Assembly: GCA_942492125.1 (NCBI GenBank)
Contig: CALODM010000039.1
Coordinates: 62,001 to 126,000 of the forward strand
Direction of reading: 5' to 3'
DNA: 64,000 nt
DNA from: BCD1 sp942492125
GTDB taxonomy: Bacteria > Bacteroidota > Bacteroidia > Chitinophagales > Saprospiraceae
In this document: positions 49,213-59,240 of the stretch, in pieces
Layout: every line of letters begins with the position of its first letter
Numbering within the stretch: position 1 is the first letter of the stretch
Translations under genes and position numbers: made by a program
The notes under the pieces: generated by a model
Told to the model about the DNA's origin: nothing
Seen by the model: the letters and a program-made list of their open reading frames with translations, nothing else
Databases searched by the model: none

Positions 49213-50355
49213 TTATTCCCCTGTGCCAGATCCATGAATATAATAAGCTCCTCCGGTAACGAGCTGCTCGCCTTCTTCCAGCAACAATCCTTCAATAGCA
49301 ACATATTCGTCGTCGGAAGCTCCGGTGGTGACGTCCTTTCTGATGAAAATCCCATCTTTCAGGACATATACAAAGAAGTCTTCTCCGCTTCTGATGAGGG
49401 CAGATTGCGGTATGGCCATAACGGAGTCTTTACTTTCAAAAATCCTGGCATGCAGATACGTACCTGCAGTAAGAGTCGGCGGTTTATTTTCAAAATGACC
49501 ATGTACCATCGTTGTTTTTGTTTCCATATCGATCACATGACCTACGAGGTAAACCTCCGCACCTATTTTTGCATCCAGACCGGGTACGGATGCTTCAATA
49601 TACTGACCTTTTCTAACTTTAGGAATATCTTTGGCAAAAATCTGCAGTTCCAGGTGCATATGACTGTCGTCCACTATTTCATACAAAAGATCTTCCGGGC
49701 CAATGAGTTTTCCTTTATTAATGTTTACCGAAGCAACGAAACCGTTGATGGGGGCATAGATCTGGATATAAGGCAGGATCTCGCCATTTTCAATTTGTTG
49801 AACAGATAAACCAACGAGATCCAATTCCGCCTTTAAGCCTTTGAAGACAGCCCGTTCAGTTTCCAGGTTGACCTTTGCTTCCTCCAGTATTTTCTGGGAA
49901 GTGGCATCTTCCGCTGCAAGGGCCTGTTTCCGCTGATATTCTTTTTCAGCAAATTCCAGCCGGCTTTTACACTCCAGGTATTGCGTTTGCAGTTTTATGA
50001 TCTCCGGATGTTTTATGGTTGTCAGGAGGCTGCCCTTTTTGACATAATCCCCGGGCAGGTACTTGACGGAACCTACAAAACCCCTTACGGAAGAATAAAC
50101 CGATGCCAGGCTATTGGGCGGTACCTCCACCTTTCCTGTACATTCAATGTATTTTGATATTTTACGACTTTGGGGTTCACCATAGGTTATCCCTGCCATT
50201 TTTATTTGTTCTGCCGAAAGCCGGATTTGGTTATTCTCCCCGGAAACCTCGGCTTCCAAACCGCTTGCTTCAACTTCGTTTTTTGCTGAATTGCATGAAA
50301 CCGAAAAGACGGCCATGACTGACAATAGGATGATGAATTTTATATTTTCTTGCAT
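49213..50355 (-). CDS. RND efflux periplasmic adaptor (CusB/CzcB-type)
   Basis: A 380-residue membrane-fusion protein. The lipoprotein signal MQENIKFIILLSVMAVFSVS leads to Cys 21. A TTG at 50364 could add three residues but has no support. The beta-barrel and lipoyl halves are seen: KVEVPPNSLASVYSSVRGFV, GDYVKKGSLLTTIKHPEIIK, the coiled-coil hairpin with LECKSRLEFAEKEYQRKQAL at about 130-180, APINGFVASVNINKGKLIGP, then the barrel and membrane-proximal part. It links the CusA pump to an outer-membrane channel, here fused to the pump. The CusA gene is 34 bp upstream, same strand. Confidence 0.92.
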   Translation of the reverse strand: MQENIKFIILLSVMAVFSVSCNSAKNEVEASGLEAEVSGENNQIRLSAEQIKMAGITYGEPQSRKISKYIECTGKVEVPPNSLASVYSSVRGFVGSVKYLPGDYVKKGSLLTTIKHPEIIKLQTQYLECKSRLEFAEKEYQRKQALAAEDATSQKILEEAKVNLETERAVFKGLKAELDLVGLSVQQIENGEILPYIQIYAPINGFVASVNINKGKLIGPEDLLYEIVDDSHMHLELQIFAKDIPKVRKGQYIEASVPGLDAKIGAEVYLVGHVIDMETKTTMVHGHFENKPPTLTAGTYLHARIFESKDSVMAIPQSALIRSGEDFFVYVLKDGIFIRKDVTTGASDDEYVAIEGLLLEEGEQLVTGGAYYIHGSGTGE

Positions 50356-50389
50356 TTTATTCAAATTTAATTGTAAGGATGAAATTTTT

Positions 50390-53300
50390 TTATTGACCCA
50401 TTAAATACTCCAGATACAGTGCGGATTGATCAAATTTATAAATAAGGTCGAGGTACTCTATTTCATTGGCCAGGGCGGTATTTAAACTTTGCACATATTC
50501 GAAATAACTGATCTCTCCTTCCTGAAACCGTGATTTGGCCAATCGTCGCAAGCTGGCAGATTGCTGTTGTATGTCTGCACCCCAACCGTCGAGTTCTTCA
50601 AATAGCAGGAAGGCGGACTTTTGGTAAAAGGCCAGTTGTTCCTTGACAAGCTGCTCCCGGTGTTCAAGCATATTCAGGGCCTTTAATTCACCGATCTGTG
50701 CTTGTTGAATCTTTGCCTGCTGAGCTTTTCTCCAGAGCGGAATGCTGATACCGGCCTGGATTCCCTGTAAGCTGTAATCGGGGCGTATGCTTTGGTTGAA
50801 ATATCCGATTGAAAATTCAGGTTTCAGGAGTTGTTGTTGCAGATCCGTTTCTCTTTTGGCTACTTCAATCCCTACCACATAAGGTGCAGTAAGTGCCACA
50901 TCAGCGGAATCTGCATAACCGGGCAGGGGCAGCATAGCCAGTTGTTCTTCCGTAATGTTAAAAGATTCGCGGAAGTAGGCTACCTGGGCGAGTTGTGCGT
51001 AGGCTTGTTCCGTTTCCTGTCTGGCGTAAACCAGGGAACGCTGAATTTTAAGCAACTCGTTTTCTGCCAGTGTTTGCTCGAGTTTACTGGTTTCGCCAGT
51101 GTCAAAGGCCAGTTTCGCTTTTTCTGCAAAACCCTTCATCAGTTCGTATTGCTCCTCCAGCAAATTTGTTTTCTGATTGTGGTATTGCCAAAGAAACCAG
51201 GCTTGTTTCACCTGAACTGCAATGTTCCGTTTTAAATGATCCAGTTCTTTTTCCGACAAAACAATGTTGGCTTTTGCCAGTGCTTTGCGACTTTTGTTGG
51301 CTGCCGGATTGCCGATCGACTGATTGATATCGAACCTGAAATCCAACAGCTTGGTGTTGATTTGTCCGGTTTCCAGGCTGATATCCGTTGCCGGTATGTC
51401 CCTTGCCGATTGAAGGGACAACTGGTTCTGTTGAATATGCAGCGTTGCATTTTTGATGTCCGGATGATTTTGCAGGGCGTTTTGCATCGCACCGTCAAGG
51501 GTGATGTAAGGTGCCTGTGCCTGTAAAGCAGTGCCGCCGATCATCAATAACAGGACCATCGTGGCTTTCCCCAGGCCTGGTCTCACAATATTCTTGTTGA
51601 CGAGATGGTACAATACCGGTAACAGGATTAAAGTGAGCATGGTGGAGGTGATCAGTCCGCCGATGACAACGGTGGCTAAAGGCTTTTGCACTTCGGCTCC
51701 ATTGCCTGTGGATAATGCCATAGGCAGGAATCCCAGAGCAGCTACGGTGGCCGTCATGATGACGGGACGCAGCCTGATAAGACTCCCTTCCAAAACGACC
51801 TCCCGGATATCTGTCATCCCATCTTCGTATCTCAGCCGGTTGAAGTAACTGATCATAACAATACCATTGAGCACAGCGACCCCAAAGAGAGCGATGAATC
51901 CCACACCTGCCGATATACTGAAAGGCATATCACGAAGCCATAGTGCCAGCACGCCACCAATAGCGGAAAGCGGAACTGCTGTGAAAATGAGCAAAGCGTA
52001 TTTTATTTTTTCAAAAGTAAAATACAGCAAAGCAAAAATGAGCAACAGGGCTGCGGGTACTGCCAGGCCGAGTCTTTTTTTAGCTTTTTCGAGATTTTCA
52101 AATTGCCCGCCGTATTTGATGGCATATCCTGGAGGAAGGGCTAACTTGTCCGCCAGGGTATTTTCAATATCTGCCACCAGGCTGGCGACGTCACGGTTAC
52201 GCACGTTAATCCCTATATTGATCCTCCTTTTGGCATCTTCCCGGCTGATAAGGGCAGGTCCTTCGATGAATTCAACTTCGGCTACTTCACTCATGGGAAT
52301 GCTGTGCCCATTGGCCAGGTCTATAAAAAGCTGGTTTAGGTTGAGATCCTCCCGGCCCGCTTTGTTGAGCCTTACTACGAGATCGAATTTCCTTTCATTT
52401 TCAAAAATGACCCCTGCTGATGCTCCGGCATAGGCCGTTCGTATCAGGGTATTGAGTGCTTCAATATTTAAACCATACTGGGCTATTTTCTGTCGGTCAA
52501 ACCGGATCACCAGTTGGGGCAGACCGTCGGTTTGTTCTACCTTGACATCACCCGCACCCTGGATATTGCTAATATAACCGGCCGCTTCATCGGCAATGTC
52601 CTTGAGGGTTTCGTTATTTTCCCCAAATATCTTAACCGCAATATCTGTTTTAGCTCCCGTCATCAGTTCGTTGAACCGCAGTTGAATGGGCTGTGTGAAT
52701 TCAAAAGAAACCCCGGGGATGACGGCCAGTTTTTCTTTCATTTTGTCTGCCAGTTCCTCCCGGTTCGAGGCACTTGTCCACTCGTCTTTTTCCTTCAGAA
52801 TGATCATGATGTCGGCATCTTCGATCGCCATGGGATCCGTCGGAACTTCTGCGGTACCAATTTTGGAAACTACGTGTTCCACTTCAGGGAAGTTATCGAG
52901 CAGGATTTTTTCCGCTGCGCTTGAAGATTTGACACTTTCGGTGAGGGAACTTCCCGGCTGGATGGTCATCTGCATAGCGAGATCACCTTCTTCAAGTGTC
53001 GGGATGAATTCAGCTCCCATGGACCTGAAAACCAAAAAGGCTACGATAAATGCAGCCACAGTGGCACCGATGACCAACGAAGGGATTTTTAGGATAAAAT
53101 CAAGAGTGGGGCGATATAATTTTCTCATGAAGCCCACGATTTTGTCTGCAAATGACTGGTGTTCACGGATGTTCTTTTTTATGATCAGCGAAGCCATCAT
53201 AGGAACATAGGTGAGCGATAATAACATCGCCCCAAGTACCGCAAAACTGAAGGTCATCGCCATCGGGCGGAACATTTTCCCTTCGATGCCTGTCAAGGTC

Positions 53301-54688
53301 ATGATGGGAATAAAAACGACAAGAATGATGAATACTCCGAAAACGGCTGAGCGGAATAATTTGGCCGAAGCTTCGGTAATGATACCATCCATCTGTGACT
53401 GAGTGAGCCGCTTACCAACATGATAAGTGAAAATGGTGTGCAGCACCCCTTCCACGATGATCACGGCCCCGTCAACTACGATACCGAAGTCGATGGCTCC
53501 CAGGGACATGAGGTTGGCTGATATGCCGAAGTAATTCATGAGGATGATGGCAAATAACATGGAAAGCGGAATAAGAGAAGCCACGATCAAGCCGGCACGA
53601 ATATCACCGAGGAGCAGTACCAGTACAAATATTACGATGATCCCCCCTTCCAGCAGGTTTGTTTTTACCGTGTCGATGGCATTGCCCACCAGGTCCGAAC
53701 GGTCGAGGTAAGGATATATCTCAATACCTTCGGGCAATGATTTTTTCACTTCTTCGATTCGGGTGTGTACGTTGGCAATGGCTTCTGAGGAATTGGCTCC
53801 TTTGAGCATAAGGGCGATGCCGCCGACGGCCTCTCCTTTTCCGTCCATGGTCATGGCACCAAACCTTTTGGGACTCCCCAGACCAACCGTTCCTACGTCC
53901 TTGATCAATACCGGCATTCCATTGCGGGTTTTGATGACGATATTGGCAATGTCTTTTTCGGATTTGAGTACGCCTTCGGTACGGATGTAATAAGCATTGG
54001 TTTGTTTTTCGATATAGCTTCCTCCGCTGTTCTGGTTGTTTTTGGCGAGAGCTTCGAAAACTTCAGCAATACTGACCTCCATACTCTCCAACAGGAGAGG
54101 GTTCAGCGCTATTTCATATTGTTTCATAAGCCCCCCAAAGCTGCTGATCTCAATTATGCCGACAGTTCCTGCCAACTGGCGTTTTACGATCCAGTCCTGG
54201 ATGGTTCTCAGTTTCATGGCGTCGTATCGGTCTTCAAAACCGGGTTTTACTTTTAGTACGTACTGGTAAATTTCTCCCAGCCCGGTGGTGATGGGCATGA
54301 GTTCCGGTACACCAAGTCCTTCGGGGATCTCACCCGCTGCCATGCTTATCTGTTCCTTGACGAATTGTCTCGCCTCCAGGATGGGAACATTATCTTTAAA
54401 TACAATGGTAACAACCGACAGGCCAAACCGTGAAATGGACCTGATTTCCGTTACATTCGGAATGTTAGACATGGCTACTTCCACAGGGTAGGTGATGAAT
54501 TGCTCAACTTCCTGGGGAGCAAGGGACGGGGAAACCGTCACTATCTGTACCTGATTATTGGTTATGTCAGGGACTGCGTCAATGGGCAATTGCTGCAAAG
54601 AGAGTATACCTCCGATGATCAATCCTAATACCAGTAGTCCGACTACCAGCTTATTGTGCACCGAGAGGTGTATGATCCGTTCAATCAT
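50390..54688 (-). CDS. CusA/CzcA heavy-metal RND pump fused to a TolC-like outer-membrane channel
   Basis: A 1,432-residue fusion. Residues 1-1,030 are a complete HME-RND pump: MIERIIHLSVHNKLVVGLLV start, porter domains, and the helix-4 signature AIDFGIVVDGAVIIVE that marks heavy-metal RND pumps (Cu+/Ag+, Zn2+/Co2+/Cd2+). After the last helix, residues about 1,030-1,050 (KATMVLLLMIGGTALQAQA) form a signal-like segment. From about 1,050 a TolC/OEP-type domain follows, with long amphipathic helices (NHPDIKNATLHIQQNQLSLQ, AFDTGETSKLEQTLAENELL, FQEGEISYFEYVQSLNTALA). Thus pump and exit channel are one polypeptide, as in other Bacteroidota. Which metal is moved cannot be read with certainty. It is the first large gene of the efflux operon. 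Confidence 0.93.
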   Translation of the reverse strand: MIERIIHLSVHNKLVVGLLVLGLIIGGILSLQQLPIDAVPDITNNQVQIVTVSPSLAPQEVEQFITYPVEVAMSNIPNVTEIRSISRFGLSVVTIVFKDNVPILEARQFVKEQISMAAGEIPEGLGVPELMPITTGLGEIYQYVLKVKPGFEDRYDAMKLRTIQDWIVKRQLAGTVGIIEISSFGGLMKQYEIALNPLLLESMEVSIAEVFEALAKNNQNSGGSYIEKQTNAYYIRTEGVLKSEKDIANIVIKTRNGMPVLIKDVGTVGLGSPKRFGAMTMDGKGEAVGGIALMLKGANSSEAIANVHTRIEEVKKSLPEGIEIYPYLDRSDLVGNAIDTVKTNLLEGGIIVIFVLVLLLGDIRAGLIVASLIPLSMLFAIILMNYFGISANLMSLGAIDFGIVVDGAVIIVEGVLHTIFTYHVGKRLTQSQMDGIITEASAKLFRSAVFGVFIILVVFIPIMTLTGIEGKMFRPMAMTFSFAVLGAMLLSLTYVPMMASLIIKKNIREHQSFADKIVGFMRKLYRPTLDFILKIPSLVIGATVAAFIVAFLVFRSMGAEFIPTLEEGDLAMQMTIQPGSSLTESVKSSSAAEKILLDNFPEVEHVVSKIGTAEVPTDPMAIEDADIMIILKEKDEWTSASNREELADKMKEKLAVIPGVSFEFTQPIQLRFNELMTGAKTDIAVKIFGENNETLKDIADEAAGYISNIQGAGDVKVEQTDGLPQLVIRFDRQKIAQYGLNIEALNTLIRTAYAGASAGVIFENERKFDLVVRLNKAGREDLNLNQLFIDLANGHSIPMSEVAEVEFIEGPALISREDAKRRINIGINVRNRDVASLVADIENTLADKLALPPGYAIKYGGQFENLEKAKKRLGLAVPAALLLIFALLYFTFEKIKYALLIFTAVPLSAIGGVLALWLRDMPFSISAGVGFIALFGVAVLNGIVMISYFNRLRYEDGMTDIREVVLEGSLIRLRPVIMTATVAALGFLPMALSTGNGAEVQKPLATVVIGGLITSTMLTLILLPVLYHLVNKNIVRPGLGKATMVLLLMIGGTALQAQAPYITLDGAMQNALQNHPDIKNATLHIQQNQLSLQSARDIPATDISLETGQINTKLLDFRFDINQSIGNPAANKSRKALAKANIVLSEKELDHLKRNIAVQVKQAWFLWQYHNQKTNLLEEQYELMKGFAEKAKLAFDTGETSKLEQTLAENELLKIQRSLVYARQETEQAYAQLAQVAYFRESFNITEEQLAMLPLPGYADSADVALTAPYVVGIEVAKRETDLQQQLLKPEFSIGYFNQSIRPDYSLQGIQAGISIPLWRKAQQAKIQQAQIGELKALNMLEHREQLVKEQLAFYQKSAFLLFEELDGWGADIQQQSASLRRLAKSRFQEGEISYFEYVQSLNTALANEIEYLDLIYKFDQSALYLEYLMGQ

Positions 54689-54811
54689 TTGAATTTATCT
54701 TTAAATTACTTAATGGTTTTGCCAGGTCTTATTCACTGGTAAAACGGTCAAAATCAATTGGAAAAAATAGAATAAAGGACATCCTCGGCATAAGATGCCG
54801 GGAAGAAAAAA

Positions 54812-55204
54812 TCAGGCAGAGATGGGAGGTTGAAAGACACCCCGGGTAAATTCGGCAGAATCCAACTGATTAATTGGGATAAGCAGTAAAGGGCCTATTC
54901 CCAAATCAGGGGTGGAAATGGATGGTATACTTTGGGCTACAAAGTCTGCTGAATGACCAAAGTGATGCAGTGGAAGTTGCTGATGGTTATTGTCGCCGGA
55001 ATGTTTATGTGGCGTGTTTTTGGTGTAATGAAGGGTCAGGAAATCCATCATGGAAAAAGTTTCCCCATTGGCTTCTTTTTGAGCTTTGTGTTGATTGAAA
55101 TGCTCATAGAGGTTAAGGAATTTAGAGATTTGACTAAAATCCGTTTGGGGGAAGATACTTCCCACCAAAAAGTAACATGCCAATATTTTAGCGATGGTTT
55201 TCAA
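54812..55204 (-). CDS. Small secreted His-rich protein of the metal-efflux locus
   Basis: A 130-residue protein from a TTG start at 55204, with no in-frame ATG upstream before a stop. An N-terminal hydrophobic segment (KTIAKILACYFLVGSIF) acts as signal or anchor. A helix (FSQISKFLNLYEHFNQHKAQ) follows, and then a His-rich middle (HYTKNTPHKHSGDNNHQQLP, LHHFGHS). The His clusters suggest periplasmic metal binding before efflux. It lies 123 bp upstream of cusA in the same direction, as in similar Bacteroidota loci. An A run just upstream of the start may hide a sequence error, so the N-terminus is not firm. Confidence 0.65.
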   Translation of the reverse strand: MKTIAKILACYFLVGSIFPQTDFSQISKFLNLYEHFNQHKAQKEANGETFSMMDFLTLHYTKNTPHKHSGDNNHQQLPLHHFGHSADFVAQSIPSISTPDLGIGPLLLIPINQLDSAEFTRGVFQPPISA

Positions 55205-55282
55205 ATAAAGAAATTTAAAAATTTCAGCGAAGATACTTCTTTTTTTTTATCCTTTGCTGTGATGAAAGTTACTTAATTAATA

Positions 55283-55924
55283 TTACGACAAGCTGTTGAA
55301 ATACTCTATTATCGTTCTCACCTGTGCTTCAGCGAATCTTTCAACGATCTCATCATCCATCAGCAATTGGGCATCATCGTATTGGTCAAAGAATAAATGC
55401 TCGACGAGAATTGCCGGCATAGCGGTATTTTTAATGACGTAAAACCTGGCTTCTTTGTCGTGGTCGCCGTCAGAAGTATCGCTGCGCATCTTTATTTTAC
55501 TGCCCAGGAGATCCTTAACATTATTCCAGTGCATTTCAGCGACCTTGTCAGAGGCCGTAACGCCAGGGGTGGTGTACACTTCAAAACCCCGGGCAGTGTG
55601 TGATCCCGAAGCGTTAGCATGATTGGAAATATAGAGGCCTTTTTTGTAATTTTTATGGTACCAGTTAGCCAGATCTACCCGGTACTGCAAAGAAATGTCG
55701 ACATATTCATGGCTGACAATCACATTGCTGATTCCCAGGTTGGTCAGTTTGGCGGCTACCCTGTTGGTAAGGGTTCTGTTCCAGACACCTTCGTAAAACC
55801 ATTTTCCGTTATGGAAAGTACCCTTTGAGTGTTCGAATTGTTTATTCGGAGCAGTAACATATTTGCCATCTTTATCAATAGCACCATGGCCGGCATCGAG
55901 GTATACGCAAAAATCAAATTTCAT
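55283..55924 (-). CDS. N-acetylmuramoyl-L-alanine amidase (Amidase_3), no signal peptide
   Basis: A 213-residue zinc amidase of the Amidase_3 family from MKFDFCVYLDAGHGAIDKDG. The zinc ligands fit LDAGHG (His), a Glu in YEGVWNRTL and YISNHANAS (His); the catalytic Glu is in PAILVEHLFFDQYDD. Such enzymes cut the amide bond between muramic acid and the peptide stem of peptidoglycan. Unlike housekeeping AmiA/B/C proteins, it lacks a signal peptide and cell-wall-binding repeats, so it may be a phage-type or injection-system lysin or be exported another way. The start at 55924 is preferred because a TATATTTG box at 55955-55962 overlaps the longer start at 55957. Confidence 0.88.
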   Translation of the reverse strand: MKFDFCVYLDAGHGAIDKDGKYVTAPNKQFEHSKGTFHNGKWFYEGVWNRTLTNRVAAKLTNLGISNVIVSHEYVDISLQYRVDLANWYHKNYKKGLYISNHANASGSHTARGFEVYTTPGVTASDKVAEMHWNNVKDLLGSKIKMRSDTSDGDHDKEARFYVIKNTAMPAILVEHLFFDQYDDAQLLMDDEIVERFAEAQVRTIIEYFNSLS

Positions 55925-55954
55925 GGGTGGATTAGGTTTGGTGAATGAAAAAGA

Positions 55955-55962
55955 CAAATATA
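55955..55962 (-). promoter_or_regulatory. Putative -7 element (TATATTTG) of the amidase gene
   Basis: It matches TAnnTTTG on the minus strand, 30 bp upstream of the ATG at 55924. The box overlaps a longer possible start and favours the shorter protein. Confidence 0.5.
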
Positions 55963-56020
55963 ATGAAAAAATGATTTAAGGGCATAGGAAGGTTAAATAC
56001 ATCATCTGAAGAATAATATT

Positions 56021-56028
56021 TACATTTG
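56021..56028 (+). promoter_or_regulatory. Putative -7 element (TACATTTG) of the GT4 gene
   Basis: It matches TAnnTTTG, 46 bp upstream of the ATG at 56075. A -33 box is not evident. Confidence 0.4.
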
Positions 56029-56074
56029 ATTTTTAAATTTTCAACGGGGATTATTTTCCTGAATTTCAAATGTG

Positions 56075-57181
56075 ATGCAGCAAAAATCAGAGACTGCCTT
56101 TGTCGTACCTTATAAATTTGTCCCGCCGGTGAGTGGAGGGCAAAAGGCTGCTTTTGGATTCGCTCAATTCCTGGGACAAAAAACAACTCTGACGGTTGTT
56201 ACCACCCAAAGCAATCAACCCAATTCTGCTCCATTTTCCATCTTGAATTTATTGCCGGATAGTTTTATTAAATACCTGAGTCCGGTGACGGCGTGGGTTT
56301 GTTTCCGGCAATTCAGAAAGCTGGGCATTAAGCGGTGCATCACCCATCAGCCGTTTATCGCCCCGGTATTGCTGCCCGTTTTTTGGATTTTGGGGATCAG
56401 GTTTGAAATATTTGTTCAGAATATAGAATACCAGCGGTTTCGCTCGATTGGCAAATGGTGGTGGCCGGTAGTTTACGTGTTGGAATGGTTTCTATTTCGA
56501 ATGGCTTCCCGCCTGTTGTTTATCTCTCCCGATGACGAGGTCGCTGCCAGAAGTGTTTTTAGCGTACCGGCAAAAAAGTGTATGGTTGTTCATTATGGAA
56601 CGGACCATGAGAATTGTCCGCAGGAAAAAGAGCAATGTCGACAAAATGTTATCAACCGGCATGGCCTTGAACAAGAAGCGTTTTTGATAATTTTTTTCGG
56701 GGCCTACACTTATTCTCCCAATTTGAAAGCTTTTGAACTGATTTTAAAGAAAATCAGTTCTTTGTTGAAGAAACAGGCAGACTTTCCATATCGCTTTTTA
56801 ATTTGTGGCAGCGGATTACCGGAAATTTATATCAATAATCCATTACTTAATGACCGCTTTATTAGCTATTTGGGGTTTGTAGAAAATATAGAAGAATATA
56901 TCCAGGCGGCGGATGTTATGCTGAATCCGATCAATACCGGCGGAGGGGTAAAAACCAAAGCCATTGATTCCATCGCGCTGGGGAAAACGGTCATTTCAAG
57001 CCAATCAGGAGCCCGGGGCATTAATCGAAGCGTTTGTGGTAAAAAGCTGACCATTGTGGAAGATTATGATTATCAGGCTTATGTGGATGAATTGATCCGG
57101 GTGAAAAAGGAGGGTACATTACCAACACCATCCGGGTTTTACGATTTTTACCATTGGGGGAAGACCGTGGAGGAAGTGTAA
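56075..57181 (+). CDS. GT4-type glycosyltransferase
   Basis: A 368-residue GT-B fold enzyme. The N-terminal acceptor domain starts ETAFVVPYKFVPPVSGGQKA, with the GG loop expected near the nucleotide-sugar pocket. The C-terminal donor domain has LIICGSGLPEIYIN, the DRFISYLGFVENIEEYIQAA motif, ADVMLNPINTGGGVKTKAID (the E-x7-E-like area is replaced by GGGVKTK) and GKTVISSQSGARGI. The pattern is that of GT4 family transferases in surface-polysaccharide synthesis. It is preceded by a GTG that could add one residue. The donor sugar is unknown. It faces the T9SS type B gene downstream, 118 bp away. Confidence 0.85.
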   Translation: MQQKSETAFVVPYKFVPPVSGGQKAAFGFAQFLGQKTTLTVVTTQSNQPNSAPFSILNLLPDSFIKYLSPVTAWVCFRQFRKLGIKRCITHQPFIAPVLLPVFWILGIRFEIFVQNIEYQRFRSIGKWWWPVVYVLEWFLFRMASRLLFISPDDEVAARSVFSVPAKKCMVVHYGTDHENCPQEKEQCRQNVINRHGLEQEAFLIIFFGAYTYSPNLKAFELILKKISSLLKKQADFPYRFLICGSGLPEIYINNPLLNDRFISYLGFVENIEEYIQAADVMLNPINTGGGVKTKAIDSIALGKTVISSQSGARGINRSVCGKKLTIVEDYDYQAYVDELIRVKKEGTLPTPSGFYDFYHWGKTVEEV

Positions 57182-57299
57182 TTTTCAGGGCTTAATTAAC
57201 GGGGTATTGATTTTTTATTTTCTAAAAAGCAGTGTACCTTAAAAAGCATAAATTTATCGTACTCCGGGAAAAATCCAATTTTCTACATAAATTGTAAAA

Positions 57300-59223
57300 A
57301 TGAAGACAACCTTTCTGGTAATGCTGCTATCCGTGATTTTTCTGACCTCGCTCCCCGCTCAGGTAGATAAGGTGCTGGTACTCGACGGCTGTACCAATTA
57401 TTTTGAGATTCCGGATAATGACCTTTTGGATTATAATCAGGTGCTCAGCCTGGAATGCTGGATCCGTCCGAATTGTGAGGAGGGTAACAGGGTAATATTA
57501 TCTAAACAATATTGCCAGGGAGAATTTGGGTATTATCTTTCTGTAAATGAAGGCAGGCTCTTTTGGTCTTACTCGCCATCGGGGTTTTGCAGTAGTCCGA
57601 ACAATTACCAGACGGAAGAAATTGAAATTCTGCCAGATGTGTTCACCCATGTAGCGGTTGTCCATAATCAGCAGGAGATAAAATTGTTTGTCAATGGCAT
57701 AGAAGTTGCCCAGGGGCAATTTGCCGGTAATTTTGCTACCATTCATAATAGTGCTGAACCTTTCCGGATTGGTGCCTATAAAAATATCAATGGGGAAATC
57801 AGCAATTTTTTCAGTGGCCTGGTGGATGAGGTAAGGGTGTGGAATTTTGAGCTATATGCCCAGCTGATCCAGGATCGAATGAATACCAATCTTTCCGGAG
57901 GAGAACTGGGGCTGATCATGTACTTCAATATGGAAAGTACAGGGGTTGGATCGGAACTTCTGTTATACAACCAGTCGGATTACGACAGTATTTTTGATGC
58001 CTTTCCAATTGGCTTTGCAGAAAATTCGCCCAGGACTGTTTTTCCGGAAGCATACGATCAGAACCTGATTGATCTGGGGAGTGACGTAACTACTTGTGAG
58101 GATACAGTCATACTTTCTGCTGGTATGGAGGATTACAAGCAACTGGAGTGGAGTACAGGAGATACGAGTGAAGACCTTTTCGTAACGGAGTCAGGTATTT
58201 ATGAGGTAACTGTGGAGACTGAATTGTGTAAATTTTACAGTGATGCTGTCAACGTTTCCTTTTTAGATCAGATTGTTGAATCTTTTAACCTGGAAATATG
58301 TGAAAATGATACCATTTTCATAGGAAGCAACATCATTTCTGAAGCAGGTATTTATCTGGATACTTTGACAAATGCTTTTGGTTGTGATACGGTTTACCAA
58401 TATAATATTTCTGTAATCCCTGAGCTGAATTCGGCCATTGAGATCGAAACCTGTCCGAACAGTAGTGTTTTATATGAAGGTAATGAGTTGGAACCCGGAA
58501 CGATCACGAGTTTTCAGTTTATTAGCCATAACGGCTGTGATTCCATCGTTCAGGTTCAGGTTAGTCCTACTTTGATATATCAGGAATCCCTGTTTTTTGA
58601 AGTTTGTGAAGATGATATATTGGAGTACAATGGAAATATACTTTATCCGGGGACCTCTGCAGATTTTCTTTTTAGTAGTGTTGAAGGGTGCGATTCTGTG
58701 GTAACGGTTAATGTTGTGCTTTTGGAGACAGCCGATGACTTTTTAGGTCCGGATCAGATCGTTTGTAGTGAGACAATCGTTTTGGTTAGTCCGAGCGAAA
58801 ATACCCAATGGCAGGATGGAGTAGTGGGGAGTACTTATGAAATTGATAAAGCCGGGGTTTATTCAGCATACTTTTTGGATGACCAAGGGTGCATTGTATC
58901 AGATACCATCCAAATTGAATTTTCTGATCAAGCGTTTTTTGTGCCCAATGCTTTTTCTCCTAATGCCGATGGTGTAAATGATTGCTTTCAAATTTTCAGG
59001 TCAAATGCAAATCAATGGAACAACTTCCAGTGGTCAATTTATAATCGTTGGGGTGGCCTGGTATTTCAAACGAATAATATCGACGATTGCTGGGATGGTA
59101 TGATCAATGTAACCAGCGGGCAATGGCAGAGGGATTTACGTAAAATGACGGTGGTTTCCGGTACGATAACCGGGTGTGTTGAAACAAAAAAGCTGGCAGG
59201 GCGATGTGGTATTGCTTCGATGA
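57300..59223 (+). CDS. Secreted LamG protein with T9SS type B (gliding-type) sorting domain, frameshifted end
   Basis: An exported protein, repaired length about 641 residues. Signal peptide MKTTFLVMLLSVIFLTSLPA; a LamG domain at about 25-215 (FEIPDNDLLDYNQVLSLECW, LVDEVRVWNFELYA); then three Cys-containing repeats at about 330-520 of the pattern CENDTIFIGSNIISEAGIYL / FGCDTVYQYNIS; and the type B domain from FVPNAFSPNADGVND (about 545), with IYNRWGGLVFQTNN and CWDG. The continuous frame then runs off to 59342. Three deletions and one insertion in short homopolymers between 59108 and 59190 restore GKPAGNGRGIYVK, TVVSGTITGCVETK and the expected end GDVVLLR-stop at 59223. It is a T9SS-exported surface protein. 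The convergent GT2 gene starts at 59241. Confidence 0.82.
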
Positions 59224-59240
59224 GCATTAAAATAACTATT

